Shown here: in pieces, positions 51,687 through 62,686 of the stretch | Layout: each line of letters begins with the position of its first letter | Position numbering within the stretch: the stretch's first letter is position 1 | Assembly (NCBI GenBank): GCA_015657535.1 | Contig: JADHZB010001931.1 | Coordinates: 2,718-66,031, forward strand | Length of the DNA stretch: 63,314 bases | From: Nephromyces sp. MM_2019 | Taxonomy: Eukaryota; Apicomplexa; Aconoidasida; Nephromycida | Reading direction: 5' to 3' | The notes under the pieces: model-generated | The model's database searches: none | What the model saw: only the letters and a program-made list of their open reading frames with translations | Told to the model about the DNA's origin: nothing | Program-made: the position numbers and the translations under genes

Positions 51687-54600
51687 CTAACTTTCAATCC
51701 AGGACAACACTTTTACAAATTTACACTCCTTAAGATTTATACGTAATTGCTTGCCACTTGTCACTCTTATTGTATGTTTATAGTCCTTAAAACTGAATGA
51801 CGTGATAGAAAATCGCTGCGCCACTCCTATTTATGGAAAATAATAATTTTTAACACAATTTAATTGAAAATTGACTTACTCATATCTGGTACTTTAGCAA
51901 TCAATGTGCAACCTACAAAAGACCTTGGGTTGATTGCTAATTGAGTTTCAAATATCTTTAATAAGATATTGACAAAATAATCATACTTTTTTCATTATAT
52001 AAAAGTAAAATTTTTACCATTTTATCATTTCCGTTACGATTGGAGGACGAGACCATCTTATAAAATCTATTTCTAGTTAATCGAGGGCTAATTATCTCTT
52101 TGTATGATTAAACATGAAGTTACAATAAAAAATAGCAACAACTTAACTCACTTGATTCGAATGCAGAGCATATGGAACTTGATATTTTTTCCACATTCGA
52201 AGCATCCAATTTGCATTCGTTGTTTATGGCTTTATTTCTTTCGTCTATCCCCTCAATATTTGTTTCAACAGGCTCTGATTTATCAATTTGATTCATTAAG
52301 CAGCTGGAAATGTTGCTATCTAAAGCAATAATTGGCTTTTCTTTTTCACTATTTTTATCTGATGAGAGCTTATTAGTTATTTTTATTCTTTTTTTTGAAT
52401 TTTCCAGCTCTACCCTTTCAGACTTAAATCTATTAATTACTGTTGACTTGTTTGGATTGTTTCGGTTATCGATTTTCGATTTGTTATTGCACCCATTAGC
52501 AAATCTATTAGTTCTCCTTGGCTCTCTGTTATAGCTACTTTTCAAATCTTTTGGTTTCGCCAACTTATTTACACTTGATTTATCTGATTTCCCCTTATCA
52601 ACCTTTGTAATTTTGGTTGGCTTTTGCAACTTATGAATTTTTGAGTCATTTAGTTTGGATTTTTCGATTTTTGAAGACCCATTCGATTTATTAGACTCTT
52701 TGAGATTGATCTGGTTTGGTCTAGATTCACTGAGTAGTTCCGACATGCTGTTTAACTTTGCTATCTCATTACCCTTGGAATCTTCTAACTTGGATTCGAC
52801 CTTTTTTACTAGCTTACTTGATTTTTCGGACTCTCTGATAGAATTTTATTCAGAAAAGCAATTAAAATAGCAAGAAGATATATCTCACTCCTTTCCTTTC
52901 GAAAAAATTCTTTCATTATAATATCTTTTAGCCAAAACAAGGCATTTGTTTTCAAATTGATCTTTTCGATATTGAAAATCCTTGAATTGAGTTTCAACAC
53001 CATTGAACCAGGCTATCCTATATGTATTTATTTTTTTATTTTGAAATATTCCTTCAATAGGACGGAAATCTTTTAGCTCGGCTATTTCAAAATTAGATTC
53101 ATCAACTTTTTCATCTGTAAGTTTTAAGAATTATAACCTTTAAATTGCACTTGATACAAAAATTACCCTTTTCACAAAATTTCTCCTCTCTATCCTTAAT
53201 TATAGATCTTTCTTCAGATACTGTATCATTTGTTGTTCGACTTAAATTAATTAAAGGTGAGTGAGGAATATTATTAGTAGGAGACTGTGTAACTGAAAGC
53301 ATTTTGGGCTCCAGTATCTCAGGTTTTGACCAGTTGCTACTTTTTGTTTCTATTTGTACTGAATTATAATCCGAATAAGCTGTAGATACCTTTCAGAAGT
53401 ATATTGAGACCTGACATAAGTATCTAAATTTCAGGAACTCACTTGTGATGAGTGCAAGCTCATCATATTGGTTGATGTTAGTTTGTTTTCTAGGCTCTCA
53501 GAGCGCAAAAGAGTTTTTTCCTAAAATTTCGAACACTATATCTATAAAACCTATGCCTATTATTGCTTTTACCTTGGATGAATTCACAAGGTCCTTAAAA
53601 TCATTAGATTTTAGCTCCTCATTTGTTGTTGAAGAACTAGAAATTTCATTATTAATCAAAATCTCTTCAATCAGCTCTCGGTTTAAGTTTTTTTCACTAA
53701 TTAGCTTGAAGGACTCGTAAATTGTAGGGGAATTAGTTTTAAGCAAATTTAGCAAATCAGACATTTCCAGACAACTTAGAAGCTCCCTAAGCTCTATGTT
53801 GTGATTTTCATTGTCGCTAGTTTCTAGAAACTCCCAAGAACTTGCTAAATTTGTTTTCGCTTTAGTCATAAAAGAGTCTGATTTAGTTCTAGTTTCTTCT
53901 TCTGGTGTTAAACATTGGGTCTTGATTCGGCTATTAAAAGTGTTTTGCTTTGAAACTAATTAGACATTACCAAGTTCGCCCTAAAATTCTCAGTGCATTC
54001 TTCTGAATTGGACACAAAATGGCTATCAAAATTGCGATTTATGTGGTCCGTACTTTTCTAATTCAATTTGTTTTGAAGTGATTAAAACTTAATTATGATT
54101 CAAACGTTACAAATTACCACATTTTTTGTAGATTTATCTTCGAAGAAATTGCACTGTGTTTGCTCAGAGCTTTCTGTGACTTCAGAATTTTATAAAATAA
54201 AAATGATAATTATTGCTAGAATTAATATAATCATCACCTTTCCCATCAAATTTAGTCAATTTCATAGATTCAAGTGTGCATCCATGAAGCTTTGCAAGGT
54301 GACATTTTAACGACTTTTTAGACTTGTAAAAACGATTGCATAATTCACCTATAATAATTTTGTTACAAACTGTGTATATTTTTTGGTTCAATTGACTTGC
54401 ATTTAAATGCTCCCTGGTCATTATAACTTAATAGGAACAATTTTAATATTCAATATGTTTGGGAAAGTAAATCTATTCTAACTTGATGTAAGGGTTAACT
54501 TGAGATGGTAACTTTTGGGCAGGTCTTTTTAAAAGGTTTTCTGATTGGCGAATTCCTTCTGTTAGTTTTCCCTAAAAATTTTAAAGCTATAATCTTTGCA

Positions 54601-55267
54601 ATTTCCCTTATGTGACTAGTACTTGTAACTCTGGAGTATTATTAAATTGACTTGAATGAGGGTTTTGAAATTGTGCATCTTTTCTTAAAGAATAACAATC
54701 ATCAAAATCCTATTTAAAGGAAGCGAAATTATTAAAAGAAATCTAAGCAAGGCAATGCCTAGAAGGATTTTACCTCATTTGAACTCGTTTTTGAAACTTG
54801 GATGTTGTTGTTAGTATCCTGATTACTGAAGAAACTTTGCATTTGCGATTTTAAATTTAACAAGCTATTTTCGTTTGCTGTCATAGGTTTATTTTTTATT
54901 TGGCTTGATGAGTTATGAGTTCGTGAAAATTGCTCAACATTAGAATGCGGTATCTGAGATTTCTCTTGCTGAGGGTTAAACTAAAGTAAAGAATTAAAAG
55001 ATATAGGCTAAACTACTCAAATAATTACTTGAATTTGATTGGAAGCAAAATTTTGATCAAAATAGTTATGTAGTCTAGGTTGCATCATTGGGATCATCGG
55101 AAAACAGCTCTAAATTAGAAATTTATTTTGAAATTCGTGCTTAAATATTGAAGCAATACTTGAAAGTAGTGAGGTCCATAAGGTTGCTGGTAATGGGAAG
55201 ACTGTGAGCCGAAGTTACCCCAGGGATCGCAACTTGCGCTGTTTTGGCTAAAGAAAGACTCAGACAT
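51687..55267 (-). CDS. Large nuclear-type protein with C2H2 zinc finger and AP2-like segment
   Basis: No named family. Exons (minus): 55267-55160, 55109-55029, 54980-54774, 54709-54623, 54571-54483, 54413-54367, 54348-54238, 54179-54118, 54057-54016, 53947-53573, 53520-53443, 53389-53167, 53114-52889, 52834-52148, 52072-52018, 51955-51880, 51826-51687; 897 residues. The join 54016/53947 is uncertain. N-terminal ~210 residues are Gln/Asn/Ser rich (DPWGNFGSQSSHYQQPYG). A C2H2 finger, split by an intron inside its first Cys codon, reads CELCNRFYKSKKSLKCHLAK then LH (spacing C-x2-C-x12-H-x4-H). A segment with PIEGIFQNKKINTYRIAWFN and CLVLAKRYYNER resembles the strand-strand-strand-helix order of a divergent AP2 domain. 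Then come a long Lys/Ser linker and a conserved-looking end (NPRSFVGCTLIAKVPDM, HTIRVTSGKQLRINL). Probably a transcription or chromatin factor; the AP2 call is tentative. Confidence 0.78.
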
Positions 55268-56288
55268 GAATTAAAGTTAAGGTAAAAGTAGTTGATAAAA
55301 TTAAAGTAAAATTCAATTTTAATTCAAATAATTGAAATGATTAAAAACAAATATTTAAAAAACTGATTGTATATATTTACAATTTAGTTTTGAAAATAAC
55401 ATAAAATATATGTAATTACACTGGAGTTTCCATAATTTAAGTAAAAATAAGCAGTAGGTATTTCTTAAATTCCTCTACTATCTCCGATATCAATTGCTTA
55501 GGGATGTAGAAACTTTGATTCCAGTTTATTGGAAATGTAATTTGTATAAATTTGTAAAGTGCAATATTCTTAAGTTGCAACAAAACAATGTTGTTTGGTA
55601 TATAATTGTGAACTAACATTTCTGCTTTGTTTTTCTGTTTATTGTCTATTCAATTTTTTTTATACCAATTTTTCTAGGTAAGTTTGATATAAAAAATTTT
55701 ACGAAGCAGAGAAAGGAAAGTTACATTGCAATTTAGATAAAATTTCTCACAATAAAGACTATACTGTGCTAAAAACTTTTAGCTTAGAATTGATTTTATA
55801 TATAATATAGTTTTTAAGTAATCTTGTTGAAAATTTTAGTGCGCCTGTTTTCGTAATATCATAAGCATACATCAGGCTTAGTGGTTAATTGAATTGAAAA
55901 GCTTTCAAAATATCAGTTTCGAAATTATAAATAAATTTTTTAAAAATATTGAACTTTGCGGAATATTTTGTTTTAAAATCAAATTAGATTTTGAGGAAAA
56001 ATCAGATTTTTATGTTAATGGTTGTTTGTAAATCTAGCACAACTTTCTATTTGTAAGTTTCTCAAGCTAGCCATTTTTAATTAAATATTCTTAGGTTATT
56101 TATGATCTTCCTTGACTGTGACGTAAAATCAAATTATATGTGAATCAAATTTTGATGTTTCTATCTACAAAGAAATAAGAAGAGTGTATTATATAGGTGT
56201 TAATTTTTCTACTTTATGGTTATTCGATGTTCCATTTAAATGATAATCAATCTAAAATAGTCTCAAGGTGTGGTTTTACTTGTAAGAA
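55268..56288. other. Intergenic, no gene seen
   Basis: 1.0 kb of AT-rich DNA between two minus-strand genes; contains the presumed promoter of the zinc-finger gene. Confidence 0.6.
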
Positions 56289-57098
56289 TTAAGATTTAGT
56301 ACAAAACCAGCAAAAATTATGTATGCATAATGTTGTGGAAATTTCATTTGGTCCAGTGATGATGTTACGATCGATGACACATGATGATTCATCAGGCTTA
56401 AATTGTACAAACTCTCCTCCTTTGTCTTCAATAAGGTCTTGCAAGATATTTGGAAGTTTACCAAAGTAAGGCTGGCGGAATTCTTCATTCTGTGAAATTC
56501 CAGTGAGTTGTGTGCCATTTAAACACCAATTTTTTTTGTTATAGCTCTGAATTTGAAGGTTTTCAGATGAATCAGATGCACAAAGCCCCCAAACACCATA
56601 TCCAATAGCACATATTGGCTTTCTTGCGTCATAAAATTCTCTCACTAGTCTACCAACATGGTCTGAATTGTAAATATCTTGGAAAACACCAAGATGATGA
56701 GGGAATATTATGCCCGAAAAGTCATTAGTGTTGATCTTGGATATTGGTATAGGGTTTTGAAGCTGTGACATGTTGCTTATGGTTTCTCTTGTTGAATGAT
56801 CAGTTAGTTTCTCATCTTTGGAAGATATAATTTCACCTAAATCAATCTTTATCAATATTTCCATTTGCTCTTTTGTAACTTGGCCAGTTAAAGTAGTAAA
56901 TTGAAACCTGATATAACTATTTTTTAAAACCTCTATGATTTCAGCCAAGTGATTTTTAGACGCACTGAGAGGTATAAAAGCAAAAGCATCTAACTTATCT
57001 GGTTCGAGAAATTCTTCCAATAGAGTATCTGAACAAGATAGCACAATTACCACAGGCTTAATATCCTTATCAGAGCTTCCATTTGAGGATTTATTCAT
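56289..57098 (-). CDS. GATD1-like class I glutamine amidotransferase-fold protein (DJ-1/PfpI superfamily)
   Basis: A single exon of 269 residues. Matches the GATD1 (PDDC1) branch: FSGIIFPHHLGVFQDI, then LVREFYDARKPICAIGYGVWGLCA at the nucleophile-elbow position, WCLNGTQLTGISQNEEFR, LPNILQDLIEDKGGEFV, DRNIITGPNEISTTLCIHNF. The elbow reads I-G-Y-G, without the Cys nucleophile of DJ-1 or PfpI; the human GATD1 elbow, as I recall it, is G-H-G, also without Cys. So a catalytic role is doubtful and the reaction is unknown. The N-terminal 100 residues (VIVLSCSDTLLEEF onward) form the first Rossmann strands and a variable insert. It is intronless. Confidence 0.88.
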   Translation of the reverse strand: MNKSSNGSSDKDIKPVVIVLSCSDTLLEEFLEPDKLDAFAFIPLSASKNHLAEIIEVLKNSYIRFQFTTLTGQVTKEQMEILIKIDLGEIISSKDEKLTDHSTRETISNMSQLQNPIPISKINTNDFSGIIFPHHLGVFQDIYNSDHVGRLVREFYDARKPICAIGYGVWGLCASDSSENLQIQSYNKKNWCLNGTQLTGISQNEEFRQPYFGKLPNILQDLIEDKGGEFVQFKPDESSCVIDRNIITGPNEISTTLCIHNFCWFCTKS

Positions 57099-58313
57099 TT
57101 TCTGTGTTTGTTTGTATGTTAATTAATTGTAAGCTAAAACGCTTTTTTTAGTGCCTATATGTTGTTGTTTCCATCAGGGCAGTGAGCTACCAGATTTTAA
57201 GAAAAAAGTTTAAATTGCTAATTTTTTAGTTCAAGTGAAACCCTTTGAACAAAAAGTTTTCTCTCGCATTTTAGATATAGCTTTCTTTTGTAAGCTTAGA
57301 TAATTAATAGGTTATAATTATTCAATGCCCTAGAACACGCGACACTTTAGTAAATTTATCTCACCAATTAATTTCATCATATGCTAATTAAAAAATAATA
57401 ATCTATTAATTAAGGCTCATTCCTAACATCAACTATAATTATAGTCTCTAAGTTTAAAGTCCATACACGATAATTACAACAATCTGAATTTCTCAAACTT
57501 ACATAATCCATTTAATCATGAAATATATGTATCTTCTAACAAACTTCTACCTTATACTGAAGCAAAGGGCGCAAGCGTCAGACTAGGGAATATTGTATTT
57601 ATCAATGAAATTAGCATAATATATGAATGTGAACCCATGCAGTAAATTTTAATAATTTCTATATTAATTTAATGGACTTAAGTAAATAATATATTCTGTT
57701 TTATTATCAAAAGCTAAAACCGGAAGTTAGGAGTACTATATTAAAATGGGAGGGGAGAATCACAGGTAAAACTTTCTTTTAGCCAAAATAAAAGCACACT
57801 CTCTAGAATAAACAAAAAAATTATAAAAAAGGAAAGTTTCCAACAATGCTTTTGCGCCCTTTAACTCCCTCCTTTAGTCAGGGAATGGTCCTTGTAAAGC
57901 CCTGTTTTTTCTTATGGAATTTCTCCCTTTGCAAGGGAAATTAGATATATAGGTATCAGATCATAATCCGAAAAGTTCTTTCAGCAGTCTTGCCTTGCTT
58001 GCACCCATATCTCCAATTGAGTTTCACACCTAGGCAGGTTTATGAATAAATAGCATAAATAACTTATAAGTGAACTAAATAACTCATCTGATATACTCAC
58101 TAACATTAATTTACTTGAATTGTAACTTCAAATTATACTTAAATATTATTAATTATTACTTGAAAGATAGGGTCTTTCCTAAAATTGAATAAAAATTACA
58201 CGAAAATATCTCACTTTTATGAGTTTGAGGTAAATTGTTTATAAAAGGTGTTGTATTACGGTACTATAAGGCGCAGACCACTAGTTAATTTACATCTCGA
58301 AAAGATGATCGTA
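57099..58313. other. Intergenic with a GC-richer patch
   Basis: 1.2 kb between GATD1-like and tRNA-Tyr. At about 57,840-57,950 GC content rises above the surroundings and short complementary runs appear (tcccttTGCaagggaaa; ccct..aggg pairs). This could be a structured non-coding RNA, but I recognise no snRNA, SRP RNA, RNase P or snoRNA signature. Confidence 0.45.
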
Positions 58314-58396
58314 CCTACGATAGCTCAGTTGGTAGAGCGGCAGACTGTAGAAGTGTGGTAATCTGTTGGTCGCTGGTTCGATTCCAGCTCGTGGGA
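58314..58396 (+). tRNA. tRNA-Tyr (GTA) with a 10-nt intron
   Basis: Acceptor stem cctacga pairs with tcgtggg, discriminator A at 58396. The D arm (tagctcagttggtagagc) and T arm (gctggttcgattccagc) are canonical. The anticodon GTA is at 58347-58349. Stem gcaga/tctgt closes only if aagtgtggta (58351-58360) is removed, which puts the intron one base 3' of the anticodon, the standard position. The T-loop gttcgattcc supplies box B and the D-arm box A for Pol III. Confidence 0.96.
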
Positions 58397-59397
58397 TTAA
58401 TAATAATGAGTATTATTTTATACTGAATTTGGGTTTCAACCTTAAATCAAATTAACACGTGTAAACTTTATATTTATTTTATATATTTTATCCATGTTTT
58501 CTACTCTTAATGAAATTATAAAATTGTTAACAAATTTATAACGTGTTCATAAATACATTTCCAATATAACTTTTATATGAAAACTTGTATAAAATTGAAT
58601 ATGTGAAATTCTTAATAATTTTTTATCATTAATAATTATTAAAAATAACAAACTTCTTGTCTTGATTCCTATCTGATTAATAGGGATAACATATTTTGGT
58701 TAAACTTAATATGAAGTAATAATAATTTATAATTTTAAATCCAATTAATTAATCCTTCTTTAATCAAATAATTGATGAATAAGTTATCTTTTGTGTTAAT
58801 TATCACCAGTCATGAAATGAAATGACTAGGTAAACCAAATATCTTATATTTTCAACTACAGAGTATAAAAGATTATATTTGCTTATGCATCTTCTATATT
58901 GAATCAATAGAATCTATATACTATATGTACTAAAGCATATACAAACATATCCTATCTCTCTCTCTATATATATATATATAACAAGTAATATTTGTTAAAA
59001 GTTATAGGAGTATACAAATGACTATTTTGTCAAACAAGCTTTTTTATTTCATCATCATTATTACATCGACCTACATATTTACCTTAACAAAGGTCTTTGT
59101 AAGACAATATATATATATATATTATGATATAAAAATCCAATATTTAATAATTTTATATTTTCCTTATACTAAAAATCACATATATATATATGTATGTCAT
59201 GAAAAGCGGCTACTTTCTATAGTTAGAAATAACAACTTATTTTCCATTTGGAAAAAAAAACCAACTATAAGTAAAGACTAATAATGAATATAAATTTTAA
59301 CTTGATCAATATTATAAATTTATATAGAACTTCACAACTGTGAAATTTAAGATTATGTATTTACACGAAATATAGGCTTTAACACATTTAGAGTAAG
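58397..59397. other. Intergenic, AT-rich, upstream of the WD40 gene
   Basis: 1.0 kb with many (TA)n runs from about 58,960. An 87-codon frame (59018-59281, plus, ATG start) encodes mostly Ile/Tyr/Lys from TA-rich DNA with one hydrophobic run near its start; I consider it more likely chance than a gene. Confidence 0.5.
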
Positions 59398-62300
59398 ATG
59401 GATAATAATATCCTCTTTCTTAATTCTTCTATATTTTCAAATGTTCCACCAAATATTACTGAACCTATTACTGTTCCCGCACACTTTAAGGATCCTCTTT
59501 CAATAAGTAATCATCGAGATGAAATTGTATGGCAAGGAGAACTAGATTCTACATATTTCCAATACAATACATTTGCTCATGTTTCATTTAGAAATGAATT
59601 ACATGTTCATTGGAGACCTGTTTATAGTTTATGTCATCTCTATGAAGAATGTTGTTTGTTAGCGTTTTCTCAAGGAGGACCTAGCGGTATAGTTTCAATT
59701 ATATTTATGAATGGACAAACTGAACCACAATTATTATTTGAATGTTGTTTCTCAACTCAAGTAACAGCGCTCGAATTCAAACAGATAAATAAGTTTCATC
59801 ATGAAACTGTAGAATTACTTATTGGTTGTTTAGATGGTTCTGTATATGGTATGGAAGAATTTATACCTAAAACATCAAACCCATCCAACCAATCTCATAA
59901 TAATATTATACTAAATAATAAACCTAGTAAAGGAAAAATTCAACACAGTACAACTACAACAACAACAACATCTGAATATTCATCATCCATCCATCTTAAT
60001 AAAACTAAATTGAATGATTATAATACACATCATAACAAATCTACTCATCAATCTAAATATAAGGAACAACACCAACAGCAACATTTTTATAAGCATAATA
60101 ATAAGTATAATAACAATGAAATCAATCATGATATTATAGATAATAATAAGAAACATAATAATATAAATAACAATAATATATACAAAAAAAACCAATCTAA
60201 TAATAAATCAGCATCATCATCATCATCATCATCTGATCTGTTATATAATACACACAACACAGACAACACACATAACATAAACAACACACATAACATAAAC
60301 AACACACATAACATAAACAACACACATAACATAAACAACACACATAATAAACATAATACAAATAAGAAAAAAAATGTAACACAATCATATATATTAAATA
60401 ATCATACACAATATAAAGATAGTCAAACACATATAGATAAAACTCTACCCAATATAGATAATAATACATTAGATAATAAGATTTTAAGTAAGAGTGATCG
60501 TATATGGGGTATATATCAATATTTAAATTGTACAGAAAGATTATGTTCATGGAGAATTACAAACTATTTACCTATAAGTAATTCTACACAAACATGTGGT
60601 AAATGTTTAGGTATATTTGATATATTTGGAGTATATATAGATGTTGAAACTGAGCATACATTTCCATCTAATGATTCATCAGATGGTACAGAAACAAGTT
60701 GTTCATCACACAATATATTAACAATATTACATAAAGTATGGGAATTTATTATATCATTATTTTTCAATCAAAATCAAGGTATATTATTTATAGAAGAAAA
60801 TGAAACATTTAATATAAATCAATCATTATATCATGATCATACACACACACATCAAGTTAGAGATCATTACACATTTATAAGAGATATTGAACAACCTAGA
60901 GAAATTACATATACACCCAATAAAACGAGTAATAATAACACGAATAATAATAACACAAATAATAATAATAGCTCACATAATAAATCAAATAATTACAAAT
61001 CAAAACGTGTTTATATTGATTGTGATCGCTATAAAGAATCATCATTAAATCAACCTATTCATTTTAATCATACACACACACATCATCATCAAAATCATCA
61101 TCATCATATTACACATTTACTTAATAAAGATTCAATTTCTGTATTAAGATTTTCAATGATACAACCTAATTTATTTCTTGTGGGTAAAGCGACTGGTACT
61201 ATATTAGAATTTTCTAAACGGTTTGGTCCTTCATCTACTTATAATTTATCTATATTATGCCCAAAAGATGAATTTTACAAACAAAATAATTATATAAATA
61301 CACACACACAGCTTGAACATTCTTTTATATCCTATGACAAAAACATACACCCTACACACATATCTAATTATACACATAATAACAATGAGGATCATGATCA
61401 TGTTTATAATATTCATGATCCTTTACTTGAACATACACACCCTTCTATAACCTTAAATAAAACACACACAATTAAACACATTGACTTACCTCCTATTAAT
61501 CATAATCATAATACACACACACCTAATAATCAACATAATCATAATACACACACACCTAATAATCAACATAATCATAACACACACACACCTAATAATCAAC
61601 ATAATCATAACACACACACACCTAATAATCAACATAATCATAACACACACACACCTAATAATCAACATAATCATAACACACACACACGTAATAATAATAA
61701 GAAATCAACTAAAGCAAATAAAATAAAAATGTTTGATAACGTTGAACAAATTTCATCCAAAAATAATTTTGCTTTTGAAACAAATACAAAATCTACACAC
61801 AAAGGTAAATCAACACGATTAAAATCATTAGATAAGAATAAACATAAAGATAAGACATTTCTACACACACAAAACAACTTATTTAATTATTATAAACAAC
61901 CTATTGATCAACTTGATGGTATCAAAATTAATATATACAGACCTACACACCATATTAATTACCTCAAAAATTTATTTATAAATAAACCTGAACAATTTAA
62001 AGTACTTAGAACAGGCCAATCTTCTAATCCTATTGGTCGATGGGAAACCTCTACATCTACCAGTGTAATATTTATACATACATACACATATATATATATA
62101 TATATATAACACTATTTACACATACACACAACACCTAATCGCTATACACACACCCTATACACACACACACACCTTATACACACACACACACCTTATACAC
62201 ACACACACACACCTTATACACACACACACACCTTATACACACACACACACCCTATACACACACACACACCCTATACACACACACACACACCTTATACACA

Positions 62301-62651
62301 CACACACACCTTATACACACACACACACCTTATACACACACACACACCTTATACACACACACACACCTTATACACACACACACACACACTATATATATAT
62401 ATTTTTTTTAGGCTGATATGTGTAACCAAAACTCTTTAACAGATATTCAATTTTCACCTAATAACCAATATATAACAACTGTATTTGCTAAAGGAATTAT
62501 TAAAGTTTACACATTTCCTGAAGGCCAATTACAAATGATTATACACACGTTTTTTGGTACTATTTTTTGTATAGCTTGGAGTTATGATTCAAAGATATTA
62601 TTATTTGGTAAGGTATGTGTGTATGTGTGTATGTGTGTATGTGTGTGTATG

Positions 62652-62686
<35 letters not shown>

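Noticed and set aside
52310..52870. Plus-strand frames rich in Leu/Phe/Ser opposite the zinc-finger gene
   Set aside because: They are antisense to a Lys/Ser/Asn-rich exon, which gives Leu/Phe-rich shadows; no start context or homology.
54421..54478. Two separate genes in place of one, because a stop (TAG) follows NPYIKLE and an ATG follows it
   Set aside because: A donor before that stop (54483) and the acceptor CCAG at 54414 join in phase and lead straight into the zinc finger, so one gene is simpler.
59018..59281. 87-codon frame upstream of the WDR20-like gene
   Set aside because: Mostly Ile/Tyr encoded by TA repeats; kept only as a note in the intergenic entry.
62128..62395. Possible CRISPR array because of regular repeats
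   Set aside because: Eukaryotic context, no unique spacers, and units are plain (CA)n with a ccttata punctuation inside a spliced intron.
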